A DNA stretch of 64,000 nt from an uncultured Tateyamaria sp. (GCF_947488715.1 NZ_CANLAG010000005.1:62001-126000); one strand, 5' to 3'. Positions 41,121 through 50,991 are shown, counted from the stretch's first letter. A program made the numbers and translations. The notes: generated by a model not told the origin, from the sequence alone.

Positions 41121-43193
41121 TTGATCGCACCGCTTCAATCCGCGCTGACCGCCCGTGGCTATACCGACCTGACCCCCGTGCAAACGGCTGTGACCGACCC
41201 CGATCTGATCGGGTCCGACCTGCTGGTCTCGGCCCAGACCGGGTCCGGCAAGACGGTGGGCTTTGGCCTGGCCCTCGGCCCCACACTGCTGGGCGACGAA
41301 GAGCTGTTCGAGCTGGCCGACGCCCCGCTGGCACTGGTGATTGCACCGACACGCGAACTGGCGATGCAGGTCAAGCGCGAGCTGGGCTGGCTTTATGGCG
41401 AAACGGGTGTGGTCATGGCCTCTTGCGTGGGGGGCATGGACATGCGCGACGAACGCCGCGCGCTGGCCCGTGGCGCGCATATCGTGGTGGCCACGCCGGG
41501 CCGCCTGCGCGATCACATCATGCGCGGATCCATCGACCTCACTGCCATTCGCGGCGTGGTGCTGGACGAGGCGGACGAGATGCTCGATCTGGGCTTTCGC
41601 GAGGACCTCGAGTTTATCTTGGGCGAATGCCCCGACACCCGCCGCACGCTGATGTTCTCGGCCACCGTGCCTGCGCAAATTGCCAAACTGGCCAAAACCT
41701 ACCAAAAGGACGCGGTGCGCGTCGCCACCACGACGGGTGAAAAGCAGCACGCGGACATCACCTATCAGGCGATGATGGTGGCCAACCACGACGCCGAAAA
41801 CGCGATCATCAACATCCTGCGCTATCACGAGGCGCCCAATGCCATCGTGTTCTGCAACACCCGCGCCATGGTCAACCGTGTCACCACGCGGCTGTCGAAC
41901 CGGGGCTTCCCCGTGGTGGCGTTGTCGGGCGAGTTGACGCAATCCGAACGCACCAACGCGTTGCAAGCGATGCGCGATGGGCGCGCGCGGGTCTGTGTGG
42001 CGACGGATGTGGCCGCGCGGGGCATCGACCTGCCCAACCTCGATCTGGTGGTGCACGCCGAACTGCCGTCGAACCACGAAACCCTGTTGCACCGTTCGGG
42101 CCGCACGGGCCGCGCGGGCCGCAAGGGCACCAGCGCGCTGATCGTCACGGCCAAGGTCCGGTCCAAGGCGATGCGCATCCTCAAATCCGCCAAGCTGGAC
42201 GCCGACTGGGTCGACGCCCCTTCGGCCGAAGCAGTGCGCGCACAGGACGAGGCGCGCCTGCTGCAGGACCCGATGTGGACCGACCCCATCACCGATGGCG
42301 AGGCGGACATGGTCGCCAAGCTAGCGAGCCAGTTCAGCACCGAACAACTGGCCGCCGCCCTTCTGCGCATCCACGGCCACCGCCACTCGGCCCCCGAACA
42401 CCTCTCTGCCGTGAACGAAAAGGCGCCTAAGGCGCGTACGCCCTTTGGGCCCAGCACGTGGTTCTCCGTCACCGGTGGCCGCGATCAGGGTGTCGAAGTA
42501 CGCCGCCTGCTGCCCATCATCTGCAACGCGGGCGACATCACCAAGGACGACATCGGCGCGATCCGCATCCAGAACGACATGTCCTATGTGGAACTGAAAT
42601 CAGAGGCCGTCGCAGGCTTTGTCGCCGCACTTGGTGCGTCCATGCAGGTCGAGGGTGGGGCCAAGGTCACCAAGCTGGACCAGGTGCCCGACGCCGCGTC
42701 GCAGCCGAAACCACGGTTCGAGGGCAAGCCCAAGCGCGACTATGGCGACGCGCCCAAACCGCGCGCCAAGCGGGACTATGACAGCCCGAAGAAACCCTAT
42801 GAACCAAAGGCCAAGCGCGGGTTCCCCGATGCGCCGAAACCCTCCCCGCGCCGGGTCTGGGACAGTGATGCGGCACCCGCGCCCAAGCCCAAGCCGCGCA
42901 ATGACGCAGCCCCCATCGATTGGAACGACACCTCGACGCCGAAACCGCGCAAACCAAAGCCCGGCGCCAAACCGGCTGCAAAATCCCGCTATACAAAGGC
43001 GCCGACGACCCTTGAAAAAGCGGTCAAGGATGGCAGCGTAACAACGCCCAAGAAACCGCGCCACAAGACCGCACAAAAGGGCAAACCTACAACCGGCGGT
43101 GCGCCCAAGACGGCGAAATTCAATTCGAAAAAGAACAAGGCCCGCCGCGCGGCGTCCCAAGGTGGGGCGCAACCACCGCGCCGCAAGGGGTAA
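41121..43193 (+). CDS. DEAD-box RNA helicase with DbpA-type RNA-binding domain
   Basis: A 690-residue ATP-dependent RNA helicase. It starts with TTG (AGGA upstream). Motif I AQTGSGKT is at 38-45, motif II DEAD is near 150, motif III SAT near 180, and the helicase C-terminal domain includes RGIDLPNLDLVVHAELP and HRSGRTGRAGRKG. A DbpA-like RNA-binding domain covers about 447-505 (TWFSVTGGRDQGVEVRRLL). The last 185 residues are a Lys/Pro-rich, repetitive low-complexity tail (KPKPRNDAAP-type) that should bind RNA. It is a single-gene unit, likely a cold-shock or ribosome-assembly helicase. Confidence 0.95.
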   Translation: MIAPLQSALTARGYTDLTPVQTAVTDPDLIGSDLLVSAQTGSGKTVGFGLALGPTLLGDEELFELADAPLALVIAPTRELAMQVKRELGWLYGETGVVMASCVGGMDMRDERRALARGAHIVVATPGRLRDHIMRGSIDLTAIRGVVLDEADEMLDLGFREDLEFILGECPDTRRTLMFSATVPAQIAKLAKTYQKDAVRVATTTGEKQHADITYQAMMVANHDAENAIINILRYHEAPNAIVFCNTRAMVNRVTTRLSNRGFPVVALSGELTQSERTNALQAMRDGRARVCVATDVAARGIDLPNLDLVVHAELPSNHETLLHRSGRTGRAGRKGTSALIVTAKVRSKAMRILKSAKLDADWVDAPSAEAVRAQDEARLLQDPMWTDPITDGEADMVAKLASQFSTEQLAAALLRIHGHRHSAPEHLSAVNEKAPKARTPFGPSTWFSVTGGRDQGVEVRRLLPIICNAGDITKDDIGAIRIQNDMSYVELKSEAVAGFVAALGASMQVEGGAKVTKLDQVPDAASQPKPRFEGKPKRDYGDAPKPRAKRDYDSPKKPYEPKAKRGFPDAPKPSPRRVWDSDAAPAPKPKPRNDAAPIDWNDTSTPKPRKPKPGAKPAAKSRYTKAPTTLEKAVKDGSVTTPKKPRHKTAQKGKPTTGGAPKTAKFNSKKNKARRAASQGGAQPPRRKG

Positions 43194-43202
43194 GCCCTAT
43201 GG

Positions 43203-44279
43203 TCAGGTGACCGCGTGATGCGCCACCTTGTCCGGGTCCCAGACAATGCCAAGGCCTGGACCGCGCGCGGTGACGCGGCCTTGGTCCAGCGCCAACGGCG
43301 CGGCCATCAACCCGCCCGCAACATCCAGCCACTCAAGGTATTGTGCGCCGCGCGTGGCGGCCAGCGCGTGGGCGGAGGCTTCGATGAACAGATGGCTCGA
43401 GACGGGCACGGCTGCGGCGTCGGCCATGGCCGCTGCCTGCACCCAGCCCGTTATGCCGCCGATCTTGATCATGTCGGGCATTGCGTAATCGGTTGTGCCG
43501 GCGGCCAGCGCACGGGCTGCATCCGCCGCGTGCCACCAGTTTTCCCCCGATTGCAGCGGTGTGGACACCGCCGCCCGCACGCTCTGGTAGGCGGCGACAT
43601 TCTCCGCCGCTACGGGTTCCTCAACCCAGAGCAGGTTAAGGCCCGCATCCTCAATGGCGCGGATTCGGCGGATCGCCTCCGGTGCGTCAAAGGCCTGATT
43701 GTAATCCAGCATCAGATCGCGGTCCGGCCCTATCATGTCGCGCACCACGCGCAGGGCGGCGACATCCTCCTGCACTGAAGGAAAGCCCAGCTTGACCTTG
43801 ATCGCCTCGAAACCCCGGTCCAGCGATGCCGCAATCAGCTGCTCGTCGCGGCCCGGCACGAATACGCCTTGGCTGTCATAACAGGGCAGGGCACGCGGGC
43901 TGGCCCCCAACAGCGCGCAGACGGGTTGACCCAACGCCTTGCCTTGAGCGTCCCACAGCGCCAGATCGATCCCCGCCAGTGCCATGCCGACCAATCCCTG
44001 CCGACCCAAAAGGCGAAACTGCGTCTCTGTTTGGCGCGCAAAGTCGAGCGGTAGCGCAGATGCGCCTTTCAGCGTCTCACCCAACCCATCCAGAAACGTC
44101 ACCAGCGGCGCCAGCATCAGCGGCGTGTAGGCAAAGATATACCCCGTTCCGGTCACGCCCGCGTCAGTCTCTAAATCCACCAGCACCAAGGGGGCCGCTG
44201 GGATCACGGCCTGCGCCGTGCTGATCGGTTGGGCCAGCGGCGCCATCACGGCGCGCGCCTTGAGGCCTGCGATCCGCAT
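43203..44279 (-). CDS. mandelate-racemase-like enolase-superfamily enzyme
   Basis: A 358-residue enolase-superfamily enzyme closely following mandelate racemase. The acid/base residues are present: K161-x-K163, metal ligands D192 (LMLDYNQ), E220 (WVEEP) and E246 (SGENWW), the D269-H296 dyad (AMPDMIKIGG and SSHLF), and E316 in YLEWLD. The full set and its spacing match the mandelate-racemase subgroup, as does the flow SSHLFIEASAHALAAT. The substrate is probably a 2-hydroxy acid or acid sugar. It is co-oriented with and 1 bp overlapping the ABC permease upstream, so the transported compound may be its substrate or precursor. Confidence 0.9.
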   Translation of the reverse strand: MRIAGLKARAVMAPLAQPISTAQAVIPAAPLVLVDLETDAGVTGTGYIFAYTPLMLAPLVTFLDGLGETLKGASALPLDFARQTETQFRLLGRQGLVGMALAGIDLALWDAQGKALGQPVCALLGASPRALPCYDSQGVFVPGRDEQLIAASLDRGFEAIKVKLGFPSVQEDVAALRVVRDMIGPDRDLMLDYNQAFDAPEAIRRIRAIEDAGLNLLWVEEPVAAENVAAYQSVRAAVSTPLQSGENWWHAADAARALAAGTTDYAMPDMIKIGGITGWVQAAAMADAAAVPVSSHLFIEASAHALAATRGAQYLEWLDVAGGLMAAPLALDQGRVTARGPGLGIVWDPDKVAHHAVT

Positions 44280-45433
44280 CAGCCTTTGTAGGGGTCAAGG
44301 CTGTCGCGCAGCCCGTCGCCGAGGAAGTTGAATGCCAGCACCACGATGATGATCGGCAGCATCGGGATCGCCGTCCACGGATAGATCTCGATGCTCGCCA
44401 GGTTCTGCGCGTCGTTCAGCATCACGCCCCAGGACACCGCAGGCGCGCGCAGGCCAAGGCCAAGGAAGGACAGCGCCGTCTCGCCCAGGATCATCGCCGG
44501 GATCGACAGGGTGGCCGATGCGATCAGGTGCGACATGAAGTTGGGCAGCAGGTGCCGCCGGATCACCCGCCCCGGTTTGGCCCCCATCATCTCTGCCGCG
44601 CGCACATATTCCTCCTCTCTTAACGAGAGGAACTTACTTCGGACCGCACGGGCGAGGCCGGGCCAATCCAAGAGCCCGAGGATGATACTGATTATGAAAA
44701 ACACCGACACCGGCCCCCAATTCGACGGCACCGCCGCCGACAGGGCCAGCCACAGTGGCAGCTCGGGCAAGGACCGCAAGATTTCGATTGCGCGGTTCAC
44801 GACCCAGTCGACCCAACCGCCGAAATAGCCCGCGATGGCGCCGAAGCCGATGCCCAGGATGAACGACACGGTGATCCCGATCAGACCCACGGTCAGCGAC
44901 AGCTGCGCCCCGTAGGAAATCCGCGAAAACACGTCTCGGCCCAGACGGTCAGACCCAAAGATAAAGATCGTCGCCCCTTCGGGTGCACAAAACAGGTGCC
45001 GTTCGGTCGGGATAAAGCCAAACAGGTGGTACTGCGTCCGCTTGCAAAAGAACTGCAGCGGCATCGGACGGGTCTCATCGGTGGTATAGGTCCACCGGTA
45101 ATTCTCAAGGTCGGCCACCGCCTCGGTTGGATAGACAAAGGGGCCGATGTAGTCGCCTTCGTGCCAGAAATGGATCGCTTGCGGCGGGTGGTACAGGTAA
45201 TCCGCGCTGCGCTCATTCGGCGTGTAGGGCGAAAAGAACCCGGCAAAGGGGATCGCCATGTAAGCCAGGAACAGGAAGATCCCCGACAACAGTCCCAACC
45301 GGTGGCGTCGGAACTTGCGCCAGACCAACAGCCAGTTGGGGGCGTCCATGTCCGAACGGTCCAGCGCGGACAGATCGACATTGGGATCATAGGGGGCGTC
45401 ATCAATGTAACGGCCGTCGGGCAGGGTGCTCAT
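44279..45433 (-). CDS. ABC transporter permease, DppC/OppC type
   Basis: A 384-residue membrane permease. An N-terminal cytoplasmic part (about 1-45) and a first helix are followed by a long periplasmic segment (about 75-165, containing a LFCAPEG and a SDRLGRDVFSRISYG element, the latter the OppC loop). The permease core has the EAA-like motif (AEMMGAKPGRVIRRHLLPN). The large periplasmic insert is unusual compared with DppC. The start MSTLPDGRY (ATG at 45433, AAGGA upstream) was preferred over an in-frame extension to 45475. Confidence 0.9.
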   Translation of the reverse strand: MSTLPDGRYIDDAPYDPNVDLSALDRSDMDAPNWLLVWRKFRRHRLGLLSGIFLFLAYMAIPFAGFFSPYTPNERSADYLYHPPQAIHFWHEGDYIGPFVYPTEAVADLENYRWTYTTDETRPMPLQFFCKRTQYHLFGFIPTERHLFCAPEGATIFIFGSDRLGRDVFSRISYGAQLSLTVGLIGITVSFILGIGFGAIAGYFGGWVDWVVNRAIEILRSLPELPLWLALSAAVPSNWGPVSVFFIISIILGLLDWPGLARAVRSKFLSLREEEYVRAAEMMGAKPGRVIRRHLLPNFMSHLIASATLSIPAMILGETALSFLGLGLRAPAVSWGVMLNDAQNLASIEIYPWTAIPMLPIIIVVLAFNFLGDGLRDSLDPYKG

Positions 45434-45437
45434 ATCG

Positions 45438-46466
45438 TTATCCTTCCCGCGCGCCATAGCGGATGCGCGGATCAAGCAGCACCAGCAAGAGGTCTGAAAT
45501 CATTGTCCCAATCAACGTCAACAGCGCCACGAACATCAGCACGAAGGCGGCCAGGAACTGATCCTGCGACTTGAGCGCCGTCAACAGCGCCGGCCCGATG
45601 GTCTGAAGGCCCAGCACGACCGACACCAGAACCGATCCCGACACCATCGCGGGCAGCAAGTTGCCGATGTCCGCGACAAAGGGGTTGAACGCCATGCGCA
45701 ACGGATACTTGGTCAACAGCCGCGAAGGTGCGAGACCCTTGGCCATCGCCGTCTCCACGTAGGGTTTGCTGAGCTCGTCCAGCATGTTGGCGCGCAGACG
45801 TTGCATCATGCCTGCAGCCCCGGATGTCCCGATCACAAAGGTCGGCACGATCAGGTGCACAAGGATCGACTGCACCTTGCCCAGCGACATCGGCTCGCCC
45901 TCGTATTCCGGGGCCATCAGGCCACCAATCGGCAGGCCAAGGTATTTGTGCCCGTAGTAGAACAGGATCAGCGCAAGCAGAAAGTTCGGCGTGGCGAGAC
46001 CGAGATAGCCAATAAAGGCAGTGGTGTAGTCGACCCACGTGGCCGACCGCGCCGCGGCAAGCACACCGAGGGGCAGCGCCACGAGATAGACAAACAGAAC
46101 CGCCGCCAGGTTGACCAGCACCGTCAGCCACAGCGCGTCGCCCACGATCTCGGCCACGGGCGCATCAAATTCGAATGACCAACCGAAATCGCCCTGCAAC
46201 AGACCCGAAAACCCCTGCGGGCCGGGGATCACACCGACCCAGATCAGGTATTGCTGATAGAGCGGGCGGTCGAGTGCGTATTCCTTGCGCAGGAACTCAG
46301 CCTTGGCGACACCTTCAGCCTGACCGGTGGCGCGCAATTCGGCAATCTGGTTGGACAGGTAATCGCCGGGCGGCAGGTTGATGATGACAAAGATCAGCAT
46401 CGACACCACGATCAGCGTCAGGACCATCGTCAGCAGACGATAGGCCGCATAGCGAATGAACATCAT
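45438..46466 (-). CDS. ABC transporter permease, DppB/OppB type
   Basis: A 342-residue inner-membrane permease with about six helices. N-terminal FIRYAAYRLLTMVLTLIVVS is the OppB-type signal-anchor, and the EAA-like loop is MLDELSKPYVETAMAKGLAPSRLL. It partners the DppC-type permease 4 bp downstream. The start overlaps the binding-protein stop (ATGA). The membrane complex belongs to the peptide/nickel/oligosaccharide importer family. Confidence 0.92.
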   Translation of the reverse strand: MMFIRYAAYRLLTMVLTLIVVSMLIFVIINLPPGDYLSNQIAELRATGQAEGVAKAEFLRKEYALDRPLYQQYLIWVGVIPGPQGFSGLLQGDFGWSFEFDAPVAEIVGDALWLTVLVNLAAVLFVYLVALPLGVLAAARSATWVDYTTAFIGYLGLATPNFLLALILFYYGHKYLGLPIGGLMAPEYEGEPMSLGKVQSILVHLIVPTFVIGTSGAAGMMQRLRANMLDELSKPYVETAMAKGLAPSRLLTKYPLRMAFNPFVADIGNLLPAMVSGSVLVSVVLGLQTIGPALLTALKSQDQFLAAFVLMFVALLTLIGTMISDLLLVLLDPRIRYGAREG

Positions 46467-48397
46467 TCCGTCACCTGCGCCAATTCTTCATCGGCAAAAT
46501 AGAATTCATCCACCCGGTGTACGCCGAAATGCGCGCCGGGATCCCAGGCCCATTTGCCGAACTCCGGCACGTTGCGCAAACGGTCTGACACAACGACGGG
46601 CTGCGGGGCCTCGGATAGGATGCCAATGCCGAATTGCTGATCGGCATGTATTGCCAACATTTCGCGCCACACCCGCGCCCGGTCATAGGGGTCTGGCTTG
46701 GCCTCCCACTCGGCGGCCAGTGCGAGCAGGCGCTGGGCGTCGGGCATGTCCACAGGCTCACCTGCCTGTCCATGGGTCTGATAATATTGCCCCCACTTGG
46801 GCCAGGCGAAAAACACCTGATCCGTCGGCGCGAGGTAGTTGGGGGGCGTGTAGGGCTGCGGGATACCGTTGTCCCAGCCGAACCAGACCGCGGCCATGGT
46901 CACACCGGAAAACACACGGTTGCGCAGGATGTCGCGATCCAGAGGGCGCATGATGAGCTTGATGCCGAGATCGCGCCACGTGTCGGTGATAATGGCCAGC
47001 GCGTTTTCGACCTCTTGCCGTTCGCCGGCCGTCTCGATCACAAATTCCATCGGTCGCCCGTCCGGCAACAGCCGGATGCCAGAGCCATCACGCGTGGTCA
47101 GGCCCATCTCGTCCAGCATCAGGTTGGCTGTGTCCAGATCATAGAGCGCCCATTTGGTCAGGTTCTCGGATTCAAAGAACGGACTGGCCGCAAGGGCGGT
47201 CATGTTCCCTTCCTTGCCCAGCCCGAAATACAGCGCGCGGTTGATCATACGCCGGTCGATGCCCATCGACAGCGCCCGCCGGAACCGCGGATCGCGGATC
47301 ACCGCACGCCAGGTCGGGTCGGCAAAGTTCAGGTTGGGGTAAATGGCAATCTGGCTCGCCGCACTGTTGGCCCACAGGTAGGTGCGGTAGGGCGCGCCGT
47401 CCGCTTCGCCCTTTTTCAGGATCGACACATCGCGAAAATCGAGGCCACGCGCCTGCAAATCCGCCTCACCCGCGTTTGCCTTGGCCGCGACGAGGCCCGA
47501 GCCCACGATGTGCATTTCGACCACGTCGATATAGGGCAAATGCGTGCCGCGCGCATCGACACGGTGGAAGTAGGGGTTGCGCACAAAGAGCTGGCGCGAC
47601 TGACCGCCCGTGCTGGCAGGCATCCATGGCTGCAAGGTCGGCAACTCGTGGTTGTCGAACTTGTACATGTTGTCGAGCTTGTTGTGCAGCGGCGCCCAAC
47701 CCCGCACCCGCTTGCTGTCGATCATCTCTTCCATTTCTTCCATCGTGTTAAAATCCACGTGGAATTGGCGGAGGTAGTGGGCGGGCCGGTAGATGAACGG
47801 CGGGCTGGCCTGTGCAAGTGACTGCAGGAACATCGGGTTCTGGCGTGGGAACTCGACCACAACCGTGTGTGCGTCGGGGAACGTCATGGTGCCGATTTCG
47901 TCACCCGCGCGCATGATCTCGGGCGGGCCGTTGGGGCTTAGCTCGCTGTTTTGGGCGACATGTTCCCACCAATAGCGGAAATCCTCAGAGGTAAAGGGCG
48001 CGCCATCCGACCAGCGGTGACCGGGTCGCAGGTGCAGTGTGAATTTGCGCCCGTCCTCAACGTCGTAGTCGCGCAAAATGTCGGCACGCAGCTGGTAGTT
48101 TTCGTCGTAGCCCACCAGCCGGGCATAACCGTAAACCACCATCTGCCGCACGTCCTTGGACCGTGTGACCATCGTGCGCAGCGTGCCGCCCTGTTTGCCA
48201 AACGTCCGCCCCTTGGCCTCGAGATCGACGATCAGCGGGGTGTCGGGGATACGGTCGGGGGCCGGGTCCATCTGTTTCTTGGCAACCTCAGCCGCCCAGA
48301 AACCGCTTTCTTCTACTACGATTTCGGCACTGGCGGGCAGGGCGATCAGCCCGGCGGCCAGGCACGTTGCAAACATACGGGTCAGTCGGTCAAACAT
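46463..48397 (-). CDS. ABC transporter substrate-binding protein, family 5
   Basis: A 644-residue periplasmic binding protein. The signal peptide covers about 1-24 (ending PASA). The mature protein has the family-5 (SBP_bac_5) features: YDVEDGRKFTLHLRPGHRWSDGAPFTSEDFRYWW near residues 115-150, the KANAGEADLQARGLD segment, and the RRALSMGIDRRMINRALYFG block. It is larger than DppA (about 535), like the oligosaccharide- and opine-type members. It is encoded between the ATPase and permease genes, overlapping both. Confidence 0.92.
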   Translation of the reverse strand: MFDRLTRMFATCLAAGLIALPASAEIVVEESGFWAAEVAKKQMDPAPDRIPDTPLIVDLEAKGRTFGKQGGTLRTMVTRSKDVRQMVVYGYARLVGYDENYQLRADILRDYDVEDGRKFTLHLRPGHRWSDGAPFTSEDFRYWWEHVAQNSELSPNGPPEIMRAGDEIGTMTFPDAHTVVVEFPRQNPMFLQSLAQASPPFIYRPAHYLRQFHVDFNTMEEMEEMIDSKRVRGWAPLHNKLDNMYKFDNHELPTLQPWMPASTGGQSRQLFVRNPYFHRVDARGTHLPYIDVVEMHIVGSGLVAAKANAGEADLQARGLDFRDVSILKKGEADGAPYRTYLWANSAASQIAIYPNLNFADPTWRAVIRDPRFRRALSMGIDRRMINRALYFGLGKEGNMTALAASPFFESENLTKWALYDLDTANLMLDEMGLTTRDGSGIRLLPDGRPMEFVIETAGERQEVENALAIITDTWRDLGIKLIMRPLDRDILRNRVFSGVTMAAVWFGWDNGIPQPYTPPNYLAPTDQVFFAWPKWGQYYQTHGQAGEPVDMPDAQRLLALAAEWEAKPDPYDRARVWREMLAIHADQQFGIGILSEAPQPVVVSDRLRNVPEFGKWAWDPGAHFGVHRVDEFYFADEELAQVTE

Positions 48398-50159
48398 GGC
48401 AGCGCACCTTGTGTCCGGGTTCAATCTGGATGAGGTCGGGCGCGTTCAACCCGTCAAATCGGAACATGTCAGGCCAATCGCTGGGCGATCCGGCCCCACG
48501 CGCGACCTGCGCGAGGTCGATGGGCCGTGTGACATCCGGTTCGGGTTGCGCGGCGATCAGCGCCTTGGTGTAGGGATGGCGCGGATTGTAAAACAGGGTC
48601 TCTGGCGGCGCCTGTTCCACCACGACGCCCTGCCGCATCACGGCCACCTCGTCGGCGATCCGTGCGACCACGGCAAGGTCGTGGCTGATGAACAGATAGG
48701 ACAGGCCCATGCCCTCCTGGATGCGTTCCAAAAGGATCAGGATCTGTTCCTGAACCGAAACATCCAGCGCCGAGGTCGGCTCGTCACAGACCAACAGCAC
48801 CGGGTCCAACGTCAAGGCGCGTGCAATCGACAGGCGCTGACGTTGACCGCCGGAAAACGCATGCGGATAGCGTTTCAGCATATCAGGGTTCAGGCCCACC
48901 CAACGCAACATTTCCGCCGCCTTGTCGCGCCGGGCAATGCGGTCGCCAATCCGGTGAATTTCCATGGGCTCGGTCAACGCTTCCTGAACGCGCATGCGCG
49001 GGCTCAACGACGAATAGGGGTCCTGAAACACCATCTGTGCCTGTTTTTGAAAGGCGACCTTTTGTGCGCGCGACAGTTGGTTGATGCACACAGGCTCAGC
49101 ACCCGGTGTCGGGCGAAACAGAACCTCGGAACCCTCGTCCGGGTTTTCAGCCCCCAGTGCGATGCGGGCGCAGGTGGTCTTGCCCGACCCGCTTTCTCCC
49201 ACCACGGCCAGTGTCTTGCCGCGTGGCAATTTCAGGGACACGTCGCGGCAGGCATGCACCTGCTTGGTCGCGCGCCACCCTCCGGCCCGGACGGTGTAGG
49301 TCTTGCACACTTTGTTCAGCTCGAGGATCAGGTCATCCTGTTCCACTGGGGCGGCGGGCGTCGCCACGTCCGGGATCATCGGTGCGGCGGCAAACAGTTT
49401 CTTGGTGTACCCATGACCGGGCGCGCCCAAAACCGCGGCTGCGGGGCCGCTTTCCATCACGTGGCCCTTGTTCATCACGACAACGCTGTCCGCCATATTG
49501 GCCACGACACCCAGATCATGGGTCACGAGGATCATCGCCATGCCGGTGTCGCGCTGCAGGTCCTTCATCAGGCCCAGAACCTGCGCCTGCGTGGTCACGT
49601 CCAGCGCGGTGGTCGGCTCGTCCGCGATCAACAGATCGGGTTTCGCAACCATCGCCATCGCAATCATCGCGCGTTGACGCATGCCGCCCGACATCTCGAA
49701 CGGATAGGCACGAAAGGCGCGCTCGGCATCGGCAAAGCCCACACGCTCAAAGGTGGCAAGGACGTCTTTCTTGGCCTCTGCCGCACTCATGTTGCGATGG
49801 AGCGTCAGAACCTCAGCGACTTGATTGCCGATCCGGTGCAGCGGCGACAGCGACCGCATCGGTTCCTGAAAGATCATGGAAATCCGGTCGCCCCGAATGT
49901 CGCGAATATCCCGGTTGGACAGCTTGAGAAGATCGGTGCGCGATGCGCCTGTGCCAAATTCAATCACGCCACGACGCAATTGCGCTGTACCGGGCAAAAT
50001 CCGCAGGATCGAACGGCACGTCAGCGTTTTGCCGGATCCGCTTTCGCCGACGAGGGCCAGCGTTTCGCCGGCACTCACAGAGAAATTGACCCCTGCGACA
50101 ACAGGTGGCGCAGTGCCAAACCCGATGGAAAGGTCTCTTACGTCGAGCAGGGGGGCCAT
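48390..50159 (-). CDS. ABC transporter ATPase, fused DppD-DppF type
   Basis: A 589-residue cytoplasmic protein with two nucleotide-binding domains. Domain 1 has Walker A GESGSGKT (about 38-45), signature MSGGMRQRAMIA and LLIADEPTTALDVTTQ. Domain 2 has Walker A GESGSGKTTCA (about 330-340), signature FSGGQRQRLSIA and LLVCDEPTSALDVS. Each domain ends with the oligopeptide-type C-terminal extension (PGHGYTKKLFAAAP and PRHPYTKALIAAQP). It is the first gene of the transporter operon and would energise both permeases on its own. Confidence 0.94.
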   Translation of the reverse strand: MAPLLDVRDLSIGFGTAPPVVAGVNFSVSAGETLALVGESGSGKTLTCRSILRILPGTAQLRRGVIEFGTGASRTDLLKLSNRDIRDIRGDRISMIFQEPMRSLSPLHRIGNQVAEVLTLHRNMSAAEAKKDVLATFERVGFADAERAFRAYPFEMSGGMRQRAMIAMAMVAKPDLLIADEPTTALDVTTQAQVLGLMKDLQRDTGMAMILVTHDLGVVANMADSVVVMNKGHVMESGPAAAVLGAPGHGYTKKLFAAAPMIPDVATPAAPVEQDDLILELNKVCKTYTVRAGGWRATKQVHACRDVSLKLPRGKTLAVVGESGSGKTTCARIALGAENPDEGSEVLFRPTPGAEPVCINQLSRAQKVAFQKQAQMVFQDPYSSLSPRMRVQEALTEPMEIHRIGDRIARRDKAAEMLRWVGLNPDMLKRYPHAFSGGQRQRLSIARALTLDPVLLVCDEPTSALDVSVQEQILILLERIQEGMGLSYLFISHDLAVVARIADEVAVMRQGVVVEQAPPETLFYNPRHPYTKALIAAQPEPDVTRPIDLAQVARGAGSPSDWPDMFRFDGLNAPDLIQIEPGHKVRCHV

Positions 50160-50306
50160 TCTTGGTCCTTCAATTGCATTTTTTCATGCCGATCTTCAGT
50201 CAACCCGATTCCAGTCCATAGGTCCATACACGGGATCCTGAAGGTTTCGTGCTACACTTTTCGCATTTTCTGCCCCATCTAAGGGTCAAAGCCAAAGGAA
50301 TGATCA

Positions 50307-50804
50307 ATGACACAGAGCCGCCTTGACCTTTTTGTTGACCGTATGGTGTCGCAACGCGCCTGCCTGGACCATGCGGCGCAGGCGATTTCGCAACTGGCGG
50401 GGCCGGTGTTTGAGCTGGGCCTGGGCAACGGCCGGACGTATCATCACATGCGCCACGTGATGCCCGACCGCGACATCTATGTATTTGAACGGGCCATCGC
50501 ATCGCATCCCGACAGCACACCAGATGACGACATGGTCCTGTTGGGGGACGTTTTTGACACGCTGCCCGAGGCGCTGGCGCGTTTTGGCGCGTCGGCGGCG
50601 CTCATCCACGCTGACCTTGGTGGGCACAACCGCGCCAAGAACGATCTTTTTGCGCAAAAGGTATCGCCGGTGATTGAGCCACTGCTGGCCGTTGGTGGTT
50701 TGATGGTCTCGTCAGACAAAATGTATTTTGACGGCCTGGTGGAACAGCCCTTGCCCCAGGGTGCGGTACCGGGGCGGTGCTTTATCTACCGCCGGGACGC
50801 GTGA
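50307..50804 (+). CDS. small SAM-dependent methyltransferase-like protein (second copy)
   Basis: A 165-residue protein with motif I VFELGLGNGRTYHHMRHVMP and an acidic motif II in DIYVFERAI. It shares the GLGNGRTY hallmark and general length with 31940-32419, so the two are paralogs of the same short methyltransferase family. AAAGGA precedes the ATG by seven bases. It is divergent from the ABC transporter operon and has no other partner nearby, unlike its relative, which ends a glycan-type operon. Confidence 0.8.
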   Translation: MTQSRLDLFVDRMVSQRACLDHAAQAISQLAGPVFELGLGNGRTYHHMRHVMPDRDIYVFERAIASHPDSTPDDDMVLLGDVFDTLPEALARFGASAALIHADLGGHNRAKNDLFAQKVSPVIEPLLAVGGLMVSSDKMYFDGLVEQPLPQGAVPGRCFIYRRDA

Positions 50805-50991
50805 TCCAAACCGTCGTCCGGTCGGAGAGCGGCCCTTCGGGGAGAGTTTATCTGGCAAGATGACGGGGCAGCATTACGCCTAAATGACGTGGCGGCGCAT
50901 GTCGAAACGCTTGCCCTTTTTGTGTGCACGCCTAGGCTGAACCCTGCGCCGGACGGTGATCCGTTGCGCAACCAATGTCAGCGGAGGGACC

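Noticed and set aside
40989-42092. Minus-strand 367-codon frame opposite the MscS gene end and helicase start.
   Set aside because: Antisense to both; His/Gln/Arg-rich shadow of a high-GC gene.
42700-43193. Tandem DNA repeat in the 3' end of the helicase gene.
   Set aside because: The sequence is irregular; it reflects a Lys/Pro-rich low-complexity protein tail, not a DNA repeat array.
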